Part shown: positions 25,022-33,381 of the stretch, one piece after another | Numbering within the stretch: position 1 is the stretch's first letter | How the letters are laid out: every line of letters starts with the position of its first letter | NCBI RefSeq assembly: GCF_014204715.1 | Contig: NZ_JACHLY010000001.1 | Span: 372,001 to 436,000, forward strand | DNA: 64,000 bases | Direction: 5' to 3' | Source of the DNA: Streptomonospora salina | GTDB lineage: Bacteria > Actinomycetota > Actinomycetes > Streptosporangiales > Streptosporangiaceae | Made by a program: the position numbers and the translations under genes | The notes under the pieces: generated by a model | Seen by the model: the letters and a program-made list of their open reading frames with translations, nothing else | What the model was told of the DNA's origin: nothing | The model's database searches: none

Positions 25022-25310
25022 GATGCACGAAGGGCCGCACGTGTCGAACAAGGGCAGGGCGGGACACGGCCTGAAGCTCCGCTCGGGGCTGACCCTCGCG
25101 CTCGAACCCTGGTTCGCCCGCACAACCGACCGGATCGCCTACGACGCCGACGGCTGGACCATCCGGTCGGCGGACGGCTCGCGCACGGCCCACTCCGAAC
25201 ACACGGTGGCGATCACCGAGGAGGGCCCGCTCGTGCTCACCCGGCGCCGATCCGACCGCCCGGCGACGGAGCCGCATGCGCCGACCCGCCGGTCCGCGAC
25301 GAGCGCGTGA
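25008..25310 (+). pseudogene. Truncated type I methionine aminopeptidase (C-terminal third)
   Basis: About 100 codons in the MetAP frame: GLGRTMHEGPHVSNKGRAGH, LTLALEPWFARTTDRIAYDA and AHSEHTVAITEEGPLVLTRR. The equivalents of His178 (MHEGP), Glu204 (ALEPWF) and Glu235 (HSEHTV) are present, but the N-terminal half with the metal-binding Asp pair is missing, so it cannot be a working aminopeptidase. Its left end runs into the divergent XRE gene, pointing to a deletion that joined the two. Confidence 0.75.
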
Positions 25311-25356
25311 CGCTCCACCGCCGCCGGCGCCCGGGAACGCGCCCCGCCCCTGCCGG

Positions 25357-27804
25357 TCACCCCTCCGGTTCGACGACCACCGTCCCCGCGCCGCCGTCGA
25401 TCGTGATCAGGTCGCCGGTGGAGACCGCCTCGGTGGCACCGGGCAGGCAGATGACGGCCGGGATGCCGTACTCGCGGGCCACCGTGGGCCCGTGGGCGAC
25501 GACGGATCCGGTTTCGGTGACCAGGCCGCCGGCCGTCATGAACAGCGGAGTCCACCCGGGGTCGGTGGTGGGGGCCACCAGAATCTCGCCGGGTTCGATC
25601 CGGGCGCCGGAGGGGTCGAGGACCACACGTGCGCGCCCAGTGGCCCGGCCCGCCGCGGCCGGTGCGCCGGTCAGCGTCCCTTCGGATGCCTGCAGCGGCG
25701 GGGCCGGCGCCTCGACGGCGGTGCCGTCGGACAGCAGCGCGGCCGGCACGTGGCGGCGGCGCAGCTCGCGGGCGTGGACGGCTTTGCGGTCGGCGACCAG
25801 AGCGCGCTGGTCGAGACCGCCCTCGGCGGCGGCGCGGGCCTCGTCGAGACCCAGGAACACGATGTCCTCGGCGGCCTCCAGCCGTCCGCGCTCGGCCAGC
25901 TCCGCCCCGGCCAGCAGCAGCTGCCGGCGCATCTCGGCGTAGGGGACCAGCCAGGCGAACTTCGCCAGCTCCCGCATGCCGGCCAGCTCCCGCGTGCGGC
26001 GCATCAGGAACGCGGCCGCCCGCCCGCGCACGGGGCGGGCGCCGACGGCGCGCCGCGCCAAGTCGGCGACGGCGGCCTCGGCCTCGGCGGCGGCGCGCGC
26101 GAAGCGCCGCGGCGGGGCCTGGTCGGGGTCGTCCAGGCGCAGGTAGTTCGCGATGGTGGCGAACAGCGGCGCGGGGTCCTCCGACCAGCGCGGCAGGCCG
26201 ATGTCGATCTCCCCGCCGGCGCGGTGGCCGTAGCGGTCGAGGAAGCCCTCCAGGCCGATGTCGGGCAGGGTCCCCGCGTGGTAGCGCGCCGCGAGCTCGG
26301 CCGGGTCGGTTCCGGTGAGCAGCTCGCGGTACTCGGCGGCGCCCTCGGCCAGCCGCCACAGCTCCAGGTCCATCTCGGTGGTGACGTTGTGCGGCGCACC
26401 GGCCAGCACCGCGGCCGCCTCCTGGGGTGTGGCGATACCTTTGAGCAGCGCGGGGAGGACCCGGGGCAGGAAGACGCCGACCATCGTCGGCATCGCCGCC
26501 GCGAAGACGTCGGGGCCGTAGACGCGGTCCAAACCGTCTTCGCCGATGTAGCGCAGCCGTTCGGAGGCCTCGGCACCGGGGCCGGGGCCCCGATGCCGGC
26601 GCAGCTGCGCGACGGCCTCCGCCGCGCGGGCGCGCGCCGCTTCCGGGCGGGCGAGGGCGCCGGCGAAAGCGAACACAGTCGGCGGCCCGTACCGCAGAGC
26701 CAGCCGGAGCAGCGCCGCCACAGGCAGCGGCACGGACCCGCGATCGGCGGAGAAGCGGGGGTCGGCCAGCATGCGCCGCACGGCGGCCTGCACGCGCGGG
26801 CCGTAGACCTCCATGCTCTCCGCCAGGTTCGGGCCGATCCACCGGTTGCGCATCAACCCGGTGACGTCGGTGAAGAGCCGCCCGCCGATGGGGACCATGT
26901 CGAAGAGGTCGCGGACGCCGTCGTCCAGGCGCGCGATCGCGAACATCCGGTCCAGGGCCTGCTGCAGCAGGGACATGCCGATCGGCGTGAACGGCCGCGC
27001 CATGCCCTGGATGGTGCCGACCTCCAGGTACAGGCGGGGTTCGGGGCGCCGAGGGGCCGCGGGCAGCGGGAAGAGCGCGGTGATCGGACGCGACTGCAGC
27101 AGCCACAGGACGCCGTCGCCGTCATAGGCCCACTCGACGTCCTGGGGCGCACCGAAGCCGCGCTGCAGGCGCTCCCCGACCGCGTGCAGCTCCTCCAGCT
27201 GCGCGGCCCGCAGGCAGCCGTCGTCGGGGGCCTCGGCGACGCCGCCGGCGTCGAGGACGTAGTGGTCGGGAGCGATGCTGCCGTCGACCACCGCGGTGCC
27301 CAGCCCCGAGGCGGCGTCGACGACGCTGCGGGAGCGGCTGCCGGTCGTGGGGTCGGCGGTGAACAGCACCCCGGCGGCCGCGGCGCCGACCATGCGCTGC
27401 ACGACCACGGCCATGCGGGCTTCGGTACCGGGCGCCAGGTTGGCTTCGCGGTAGGCGCGGGCGCGGTCGGTCTCCAGCGACTCCCAGCAGCGCCGCACCG
27501 CCTGAACCAGCTCGCGCTCACCCTCGACGTTCAGACAGGTCTCCTGCTGCCCGGCGAAGCTGGCCTCGGGCAGGTCCTCGGCGGTGGCGCTGGAGCGCAC
27601 CGCGACCGGACCGCCGCCGAGGTCGCGGTAGGCCGCCAGCAGGGCGTCCTCGGGGATCGCGCCGGCGGTGTAGGCGTCGGTGGTCAGGCAGAACCCCGGT
27701 GGAACGCGCTCGCCCAGGGCGATCATCGCGCCCAGCCCGGCGGCCTTCCCGCCGACGGTGTCCTCCATTCCCGCCGCAGCGGCGTCCAGGCCGACCACGT
27801 CCAT
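25357..27804 (-). CDS. PEP-utilising/rifampin phosphotransferase-like enzyme
   Basis: Three-domain protein of 815 residues. The N-terminal ATP-grasp-like pyruvate-phosphate-dikinase domain contains VGGKAAGLGAM and VAVRSSATAEDLPEASFAGQ; a long alpha-helical middle follows. The C-terminal swivelling domain has TDPGWTPLFMTAGGLVTETG and AHGPTVAREYGIPAV, with the phosphocarrier His at about residue 771. This order matches rifampin phosphotransferases and related PEP-synthase-like enzymes. I saw no clear 19-bp rifamycin-associated palindrome upstream. Its antibiotic role is therefore a possibility, not a conclusion. Confidence 0.8.
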   Translation of the reverse strand: MDVVGLDAAAAGMEDTVGGKAAGLGAMIALGERVPPGFCLTTDAYTAGAIPEDALLAAYRDLGGGPVAVRSSATAEDLPEASFAGQQETCLNVEGERELVQAVRRCWESLETDRARAYREANLAPGTEARMAVVVQRMVGAAAAGVLFTADPTTGSRSRSVVDAASGLGTAVVDGSIAPDHYVLDAGGVAEAPDDGCLRAAQLEELHAVGERLQRGFGAPQDVEWAYDGDGVLWLLQSRPITALFPLPAAPRRPEPRLYLEVGTIQGMARPFTPIGMSLLQQALDRMFAIARLDDGVRDLFDMVPIGGRLFTDVTGLMRNRWIGPNLAESMEVYGPRVQAAVRRMLADPRFSADRGSVPLPVAALLRLALRYGPPTVFAFAGALARPEAARARAAEAVAQLRRHRGPGPGAEASERLRYIGEDGLDRVYGPDVFAAAMPTMVGVFLPRVLPALLKGIATPQEAAAVLAGAPHNVTTEMDLELWRLAEGAAEYRELLTGTDPAELAARYHAGTLPDIGLEGFLDRYGHRAGGEIDIGLPRWSEDPAPLFATIANYLRLDDPDQAPPRRFARAAAEAEAAVADLARRAVGARPVRGRAAAFLMRRTRELAGMRELAKFAWLVPYAEMRRQLLLAGAELAERGRLEAAEDIVFLGLDEARAAAEGGLDQRALVADRKAVHARELRRRHVPAALLSDGTAVEAPAPPLQASEGTLTGAPAAAGRATGRARVVLDPSGARIEPGEILVAPTTDPGWTPLFMTAGGLVTETGSVVAHGPTVAREYGIPAVICLPGATEAVSTGDLITIDGGAGTVVVEPEG

Positions 27805-28074
27805 GGCGCGCTCCTCCTCGCGGCGCCGCGGAGCCCGCTCGGTCCGGAGGCTCGCACCGACGGCGCCCTGCGGCCATACTCCCGCCGTGCGGGCGGGCCC
27901 GGCCAGGGCCGCACGGGCGTTCGCGTGTCAGGGGTGCGTTAAGGGTGCCGGGGCGCCAGCGTTCCGGCACCTGCCCGGCGCCGATCCCGACCAGAAGGAG
28001 TGCCGCCCGAGGCTCCGCCAGGCGAGAATGCCGGCGCTGCGGGGGTGTCGCTCCCGCGGGCCGACATCGTCGGC

Positions 28075-28419
28075 TCAGGCGTCGGCGAGGTGGGTGACGG
28101 TTCCGGTGTGATAGGTCATGTGCGCGATCGGCCACGCGGCCGTCTCGGCACCGGCGGCGTGCAGCGCGGTCCGCAGGACCGCGGACGCCTTCTCCAGCGC
28201 CGCAATCGGCTCACCGGTGAATACGAGGATCTCTACGTTCATGACCGATTCACCGGCGTCGCTGCTCACCGTCGGATCCGCGATGTCAGCGTTGCACGCG
28301 TCCAGATCCATGAGCGCATCCATGAGAGCGGTCGCCCGCTGATGGAACGAGGCGGGAGCCACCGGACCGGCAGTGTCGACGTGAAGGTCGAACACGACCT
28401 TCACCACCTGCTTGCTCAT
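28075..28419 (-). CDS. Unknown 114-residue protein, second gene of an overlapping pair
   Basis: I do not recognise the family. The sequence (VVKVVFDLHVDTAGPVAPAS, TGEPIAALEKASAVLRTALH) suggests alternating strands and helices and a soluble protein with no signal peptide. GAGGAGGACC precedes the ATG, chosen over a longer frame. The ATG overlaps the stop of the 77-residue gene upstream, so the two are co-translated. Confidence 0.65.
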   Translation of the reverse strand: MSKQVVKVVFDLHVDTAGPVAPASFHQRATALMDALMDLDACNADIADPTVSSDAGESVMNVEILVFTGEPIAALEKASAVLRTALHAAGAETAAWPIAHMTYHTGTVTHLADA

Positions 28420-28649
28420 TGGTCCTCCTCGGTGTTCCTCATGCAACGCTGGCGCTTCGCCCAGCGAAGACGTTCCCCCCAATGACGGGGGTTGGAGGGC
28501 GTGAGGTGAATGTGGGTCATGTGCTCACCGCACGGACAGTAGACGGTGAAGTACTTCGGCGGACTCTCGATTCTCCAGCCTAGGCGATCGAACTCTTCGA
28601 GCGCCGCGCGCCCTTCCTTCTTGGGATGCCTGCCCCAATACCTACCCAC
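28416..28649 (-). CDS. Unknown 77-residue protein, first gene of an overlapping pair
   Basis: Small basic protein starting at GTG: GRYWGRHPKKEGRAALEEFD, GWRIESPPKYFTVYCPCGEH, THIHLTPSNPRHWGERLRWA. It has a CPCGEH motif and a His/Pro-rich segment, with a predicted helix-strand-strand-helix order reminiscent of small double-stranded-RNA-binding-like folds such as HicA, but without a HicA signature. The overlapping downstream gene makes a toxin-antitoxin-like pair conceivable; nothing proves it. Confidence 0.6.
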   Translation of the reverse strand: MGRYWGRHPKKEGRAALEEFDRLGWRIESPPKYFTVYCPCGEHMTHIHLTPSNPRHWGERLRWAKRQRCMRNTEEDQ

Positions 28650-29052
28650 GGTTTGTTCTCCGCCACCCGTTCTCGACTCGGCGACCCGCTACGACCGCTC
28701 CTGCGAAGCTTCGGCAGCCTGTCTCCTCGTGCTGCCGACGCGGCTAGGCGTGGCCACAGGTATGTCAGCCAGTCGGAGGGAGTGCATGGTCTTCCTGCTT
28801 GTTAGCCGATAAGGGACGGGCCCATTGTTGCCCTCTGTGACTCCTGCCGTGGCGAAGTGCCGAGGTTGGCCGCTTCCGGCCATCAGGGCTCGCCTGCGGG
28901 GGGCGCGCCAGCCGTGCACGCGCCGGAGCCCATGTGCCGCTTGCCACAGGGGTCTATGACCTCTAGCATTCCGGCGGCGGTGAATCGATTCGACATCGGA
29001 CCTGTACGTCCGATTATCGAATCGATTCGACGACTCAGTGAGGAGGCAGGGC
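28650..29052. other. Intergenic region with LacI-type palindromes
   Basis: No convincing gene here. The right end (28979-29031) holds three palindromes in front of the LacI gene. The left part is less GC-rich than neighbouring genes and probably carries the promoter of the leftward small-gene pair. Confidence 0.6.
28982..29030. promoter_or_regulatory. LacI-family operator cluster (three palindromes)
   Basis: Two copies of GAATCGATTC (28982-28991 and 29019-29028), centres 37 bases apart; the second is the perfect 14-base palindrome TCGAATCGATTCGA. Between them ATCGGAC-CTGTAC-GTCCGAT (28995-29014) forms a third palindrome. The spacing suits a DNA loop or cooperative dimers. They lie 22-70 bases before the LacI gene, implying autoregulation and control of the sugar-import operon. 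Confidence 0.7.
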
Positions 29053-30090
29053 ATGGCCACGATCAAAGACGTCGCCCGGGCGGCCGGGGTGGCGCCCAGC
29101 ACGGTGTCCTATGTCCTCAGCGGGTCCCGGAAGATCTCCGCCGAAACCCGCACCGCAGTACAGGCGGCCGTCGAGGAGCTGGGTTACCACCCCAACGCCG
29201 GAGCGCGGTCGCTGCGCAGCACCCGCACCGGCGTCCTCGCCCTCGCGCTGCCGCTGTCCGGACGCGGGTACCTGCCCGTCGGCGGGCGCTTCATGTACGG
29301 GCTCAGCGAAGCGGCCGGCCGGCACGGCTACCTGGTGCTGCTGGTGACGCCGCCCGGCCAGGACGACACGGGTGCGGGGCTGGAGCGTGCCGCACGCGGC
29401 CGGTTCGCCGACGCCGCGGTGCTCATGGGAGTCGAGATGGCGGACCCCCGCGTCGCGGCCATGCGGGAGCTGGAGTTCCCGGTCGCCCTCATGGGCCACC
29501 CCGACGACGAAGCCTCCGCCCCCTGGACCGACCTGGACTGGGAAGAGTCCGTGGTGGCCGCGGTACGCGCCCTGCGCGAAGCCGGCCACCGCCGCGTGCT
29601 CTACCTGGGCACGGTCGAGGAGGACGTCGGCGCCCGCCGGACGTATTCGGTGCGCGGCATCCGCGGCGCCGAACGCTCCGCCGCCGAATCGGGCACGGCC
29701 GTCGACGTCTGCCACTCCAGCGACGACCCCGCCGAGCTGTACCGGCGCCTGGATTCCCGCTTCGACTCCGACGCCCCGCCCACCGCGCTCGCGGTCCAGC
29801 ACCCTCCGGCGATCCCGGGCATCCTGCGCCATCTGGCCGCGCGCGGGATCGAGGTGCCGCGCGACGTGTCGCTGGTGGCGGTCGGCAACTTCCCCGAAGA
29901 CCTCGGCGGCCTCGACGTGACCCGCATCGAGCTGCCCGTCGAGCGGATGTCGGCCGCCGTGACCCGGCTGGCCGTGGAGGCCGCCGCACACGCCGGTGAT
30001 CCCGGACCGTCCGGCGACGGCGGCCGCGCACCGAACACGCTGATCCCGCCGCACCTCATCCGGGGCGCCACGGTCGCCCCCGCTCCCTGA
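29053..30090 (+). CDS. LacI-family transcriptional regulator of the oligosaccharide operon
   Basis: LacI-type regulator of 345 residues. The HTH is ATIKDVARAAGVAPSTVSYV at the N-terminus, followed by the hinge region and a periplasmic-binding-like sensor domain. AGGAGGCAGGGC precedes the ATG. It is first in the run regulator, binding protein, two permeases and alpha-xylosidase, with palindromes directly upstream, so it probably represses the whole group until a xyloglucan-derived sugar binds. Confidence 0.92.
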   Translation: MATIKDVARAAGVAPSTVSYVLSGSRKISAETRTAVQAAVEELGYHPNAGARSLRSTRTGVLALALPLSGRGYLPVGGRFMYGLSEAAGRHGYLVLLVTPPGQDDTGAGLERAARGRFADAAVLMGVEMADPRVAAMRELEFPVALMGHPDDEASAPWTDLDWEESVVAAVRALREAGHRRVLYLGTVEEDVGARRTYSVRGIRGAERSAAESGTAVDVCHSSDDPAELYRRLDSRFDSDAPPTALAVQHPPAIPGILRHLAARGIEVPRDVSLVAVGNFPEDLGGLDVTRIELPVERMSAAVTRLAVEAAAHAGDPGPSGDGGRAPNTLIPPHLIRGATVAPAP

Positions 30091-30208
30091 CCCCGTCCCC
30101 CACCGCCCGCACGCGGCGGCGCCGAGTCCCCATCCCCGTTCCCCCTACCCCGTCGACCCCCGACCCCGCGGCGGGCGGGCCCCGTGCCCGCCCGCTGCCG
30201 GAGACTCC

Positions 30209-31450
30209 ATGAGACACCGACTCTCCCGCCCGCCACGCGGCGCGGCAGCGGCGGCCGCCGCAGTGGCGCTGGTCTGCGCCGGCTGCGCCGCCGAACCCGA
30301 CCCGGACGTCTACACGATCATGAACTCCGCCACCGACGAGCCCTACCACAGCTGGGACGACGAGGTGATGGCCGAGTGCGGCGCCCAGGCGGGCGTAGAG
30401 GTCCGCCAACAGAGCGTGCCCGCCGACCAGCTCGTCCCCAAGGCGCTGCGCATGGCCTCCTCGCACTCGCTACCCGACGTGCTGGTGCTCGACGGCTCGG
30501 ACATGCCCCAGTTCGCCGACCCCGGCGGCCTGGTGCCGCTGGCCGAGCTGGGCATGCCCCCGGACGAGCTCTCCGACGGGGCCCGCTCCTTCGGCAGCTA
30601 CGACGGCACCTACTACGGCGCCGCGCGCTCGGTGAACTCGCTGGGCCTGTTCTACAACGAGGACATGCTGGCCGACGCGGGCGTGGAGCCGCCCCAGACC
30701 TGGGACGAGCTGCGCGAGACGGCGGCCGAGCTGACCGAGGGCGACCGCTACGGGCTGGCGATCAGCGCGCTGTCCACCGAGGACGGCGTCTACCAGTTCC
30801 TTCCGTGGCTGTGGTCCAACGGCGGCGACGAACGGCGGCTGGACGAACCCGAAGCGGTGGAGGCGCTGGAGTTCGTGTCGTCGCTGATCGACGACGGCTC
30901 GGCCTCGCGCTCGGCGGTGAACTGGACCCAGGCCGACGTCAACGACCAGTTCGTCGCGGGCAACACCGCCATGATGATCAACGGCCCCTGGCAGAAACCG
31001 GTGCTGGACGAGCACCCCGACGTCGACTGGGGCGTGGTCGAGGTGCCGGTGCCCGAGGAGGGCGCCGACCCGGTGGCGCCCATCGGCGGGACGACGTTCA
31101 CCGTCCCGGCCAACTCCCGCAACCCCGAGCGCGAACAGGTCGCCGGCGAGCTGGTGACGTGCCTGACCGCCTCCGACGCGCAGCTGGAGTGGTCCACCAA
31201 GGCCAACAACGTCCCGGTGGCGCCGCAGGCGGCCGAGGAGTACCGCGAGCAGGTGCCCGAGCTCGCGGCCTTCGCCGACCAGGTCGAGACGGCGCGCAGC
31301 CGCACCGAGCACGTGGGCACCGACTACAGCGTCTACTCCCAGGCCATCGGAACGGCGGTGCAGGCCGCGCTGACCGGCGAAGCCACACCCGAGCAGGCGC
31401 TGACCCGGGCCCAGTCCCAGGTGGAGCAGGAGCTGAGGAGCCGGCCATGA
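30209..31450 (+). CDS. ABC transporter sugar-binding lipoprotein
   Basis: Family-1 extracellular binding protein of 413 residues. The signal ends in LVCAGC with Cys26 as the probable lipidated residue. The mature part (TIMNSATDEPYHSWDDEVMA; FYNEDMLADAGVEPPQTWDE) is the standard oligosaccharide-binding fold. It overlaps the next permease by four bases, giving one coupled unit. The ligand is likely a xyloside released from xyloglucan, inferred from the GH31 gene downstream. Confidence 0.9.
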   Translation: MRHRLSRPPRGAAAAAAAVALVCAGCAAEPDPDVYTIMNSATDEPYHSWDDEVMAECGAQAGVEVRQQSVPADQLVPKALRMASSHSLPDVLVLDGSDMPQFADPGGLVPLAELGMPPDELSDGARSFGSYDGTYYGAARSVNSLGLFYNEDMLADAGVEPPQTWDELRETAAELTEGDRYGLAISALSTEDGVYQFLPWLWSNGGDERRLDEPEAVEALEFVSSLIDDGSASRSAVNWTQADVNDQFVAGNTAMMINGPWQKPVLDEHPDVDWGVVEVPVPEEGADPVAPIGGTTFTVPANSRNPEREQVAGELVTCLTASDAQLEWSTKANNVPVAPQAAEEYREQVPELAAFADQVETARSRTEHVGTDYSVYSQAIGTAVQAALTGEATPEQALTRAQSQVEQELRSRP

Positions 31451-32409
31451 CGACAGCCGTCGACGAAACCGCGCAACCGCCCGCCCCCGCGGCCGGTGAA
31501 CGCCCCCCGCGCAGCAGGTCCGGCGCCGGCCGCCGCCGCGTCCTGGCGCAGTGGCTGTTCGTCGCGCCCGCCGTGCTGTACATGCTGATGTACTTCAGCT
31601 TCCCGCTGGTGCGCAACGTGGTGATGAGCTTCCAGAGCTACACCCCGGCCACCTACTTCACCGGGGAGGCGCCCTTCACGGGGCTGGACAACTGGCGGGC
31701 GGTGCTCAGCGACGAACTGTTCGCCGCGTCGCTGTGGCATACGCTGCTGTTCACGCTCGGATCGCTGGCCGGCCAGTTCGTCCTGGGCATGGCCTTGGCG
31801 CTGTTCTTCCAGCGCCGCTTCCCGCTGTCGGGGCTGATGCGCTCGCTGCTCCTGCTTCCCTGGCTGATCCCGATGGTGGTGGCCGGCACCCTGTGGCGCC
31901 GCGTCCTGGACCAGGAGACCGGAGTGCTCAACGGCGCTCTGCAGGGCCTGCAGCTCACCGACTCCGCGATCCCGTGGCTGAGCAGCCCCGATTTCGCGCT
32001 GCTGTCGGTGATCCTGGTCAACATCTGGATCGGGATCCCGTTCAACATGGTGATCCTCTACGGCGGCCTGCAGGAGATCCCCCGGGAGATCCGCGAAGCG
32101 GCGGTGCTGGACGGGGCGGGCTTCTTCCGCCGGTTCTTCAGCGTGACGCTGCCTATGCTCAAGCCGGTGGTCACCGTCGTGCTGGTGCTGGGCTTCATGT
32201 CCACGGTCAAGATCCTCGATCTGATTCTGGCGCTGACCAACGGCGGCCCGGCCCACGCCACCGAGACACTGGGCACGCACACCTACCAGCTGTCGTTCCT
32301 GCAGCTCGACTTCGGCCAAGGCGCCGTGGTCGGCAACATCCTGATCCTGGTCAGCATGGTCTTCGCGGTGATCTACCTGCGGGCCAACCGCGAGGGGGTG
32401 ACCCGATGA
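31447..32409 (+). CDS. ABC sugar transporter permease 1 (MalF type)
   Basis: Permease of 320 residues with six main membrane segments after a polar N-terminus. The cytoplasmic EAA loop is EIREAAVLDGAGFFRRFFSV near residue 215. It pairs with the following permease. No ATPase gene is present in the cluster, so a shared ATPase such as MsiK probably energises it. Confidence 0.93.
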   Translation: MTTAVDETAQPPAPAAGERPPRSRSGAGRRRVLAQWLFVAPAVLYMLMYFSFPLVRNVVMSFQSYTPATYFTGEAPFTGLDNWRAVLSDELFAASLWHTLLFTLGSLAGQFVLGMALALFFQRRFPLSGLMRSLLLLPWLIPMVVAGTLWRRVLDQETGVLNGALQGLQLTDSAIPWLSSPDFALLSVILVNIWIGIPFNMVILYGGLQEIPREIREAAVLDGAGFFRRFFSVTLPMLKPVVTVVLVLGFMSTVKILDLILALTNGGPAHATETLGTHTYQLSFLQLDFGQGAVVGNILILVSMVFAVIYLRANREGVTR

Positions 32410-33263
32410 GCAGCACCACGAGCGGAACCGCGGCCCGGGGCGTGCGGCCGACGCGCGCCAAGCGGCCGGACTACCTCAGCGCCGCGGCGGGCACGGCGAT
32501 CCTGGCCGTCCTGCTGTTCCCGCTGTACTGGATGGTCAACACCGCGCTGCAGCCCGACGCGGCCCTGGCCGAGGTGCGCTGGCTGCCCCAGACCCTGGAC
32601 CTGAGCAACTTCCGGCGGGCCTGGAGCTCCCAGGCCGGCAACCTGCTGACCAGCATCCTGGTGGCGCTGGGGGCGGTAGCGGTGTGCCTGGCGCTGGCCG
32701 CGCCGGCCGCCTACGCGCTGGCGCGGTTCCGGTTGCCCGGCGGACGCGCCGTGGTCTTCGGGACGCTGATCACCCAGATGGTTCCGGGGATCGTGGTGGC
32801 CAACGCGCTCTACAACGCCTATGTGGAGCTGAACCTGGTCAACTCCTACCTGGGCCTGATCCTGGCCGACGCGTCGCTGGGGCTGCCGTTCACCATCATC
32901 CTGCTGCGCGCGTTCATGGTGTCCATCCCCGAGGAGGTCCTGGAGGCCGGGATGGTCGACGGGGCGGGCCGGTGGCTGGTCATGCTGCGGATCGCGCTGC
33001 CGATGAGCCGCAACGCGCTGATCACCGGCGGGCTTTTCACGTTCCTGTTCGCCTGGAGCGACTTCCTGTTCGCCCTGACGCTCAACACCACCGACGCGGT
33101 CAAGCCGGTGACGCTGGGGATCTACGAGTACCTCGGCGCGCACGTGGGCGACTGGGGCGCGGTGATGGCGGTGGCGACGCTGTCCTCCGTCCCCGCGGCC
33201 GTGCTGCTGGTGGTCGCCCAGCGCTATGTGGCGGCGGGGATCTCCGGCGGCTCGATCAAGTGA
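32406..33263 (+). CDS. ABC sugar transporter permease 2 (MalG type)
   Basis: Permease of 285 residues with six membrane segments. The EAA loop is EEVLEAGMVDGAGRWLVMLR and the typical WSDFLFALTL follows. The ATG overlaps the first permease's stop, so the two are made in equal amounts. Confidence 0.93.
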   Translation: MSSTTSGTAARGVRPTRAKRPDYLSAAAGTAILAVLLFPLYWMVNTALQPDAALAEVRWLPQTLDLSNFRRAWSSQAGNLLTSILVALGAVAVCLALAAPAAYALARFRLPGGRAVVFGTLITQMVPGIVVANALYNAYVELNLVNSYLGLILADASLGLPFTIILLRAFMVSIPEEVLEAGMVDGAGRWLVMLRIALPMSRNALITGGLFTFLFAWSDFLFALTLNTTDAVKPVTLGIYEYLGAHVGDWGAVMAVATLSSVPAAVLLVVAQRYVAAGISGGSIK

Positions 33264-33381
33264 GCCCGCCCCGCTCCCCCGGCGCGCGGGGTCCGCCCCG
33301 GCGCCCGCCGGGCCGTGCGGCTGCCGGCCGCCGGCTTCTCCCCACGCAGCCATCCGCCTACGACGACACGAAGGCCGCCGA

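Noticed and set aside
25276-27942. 888-codon plus-strand frame over the phosphotransferase gene
   Set aside because: Antisense shadow; the minus-strand gene has complete catalytic motifs.
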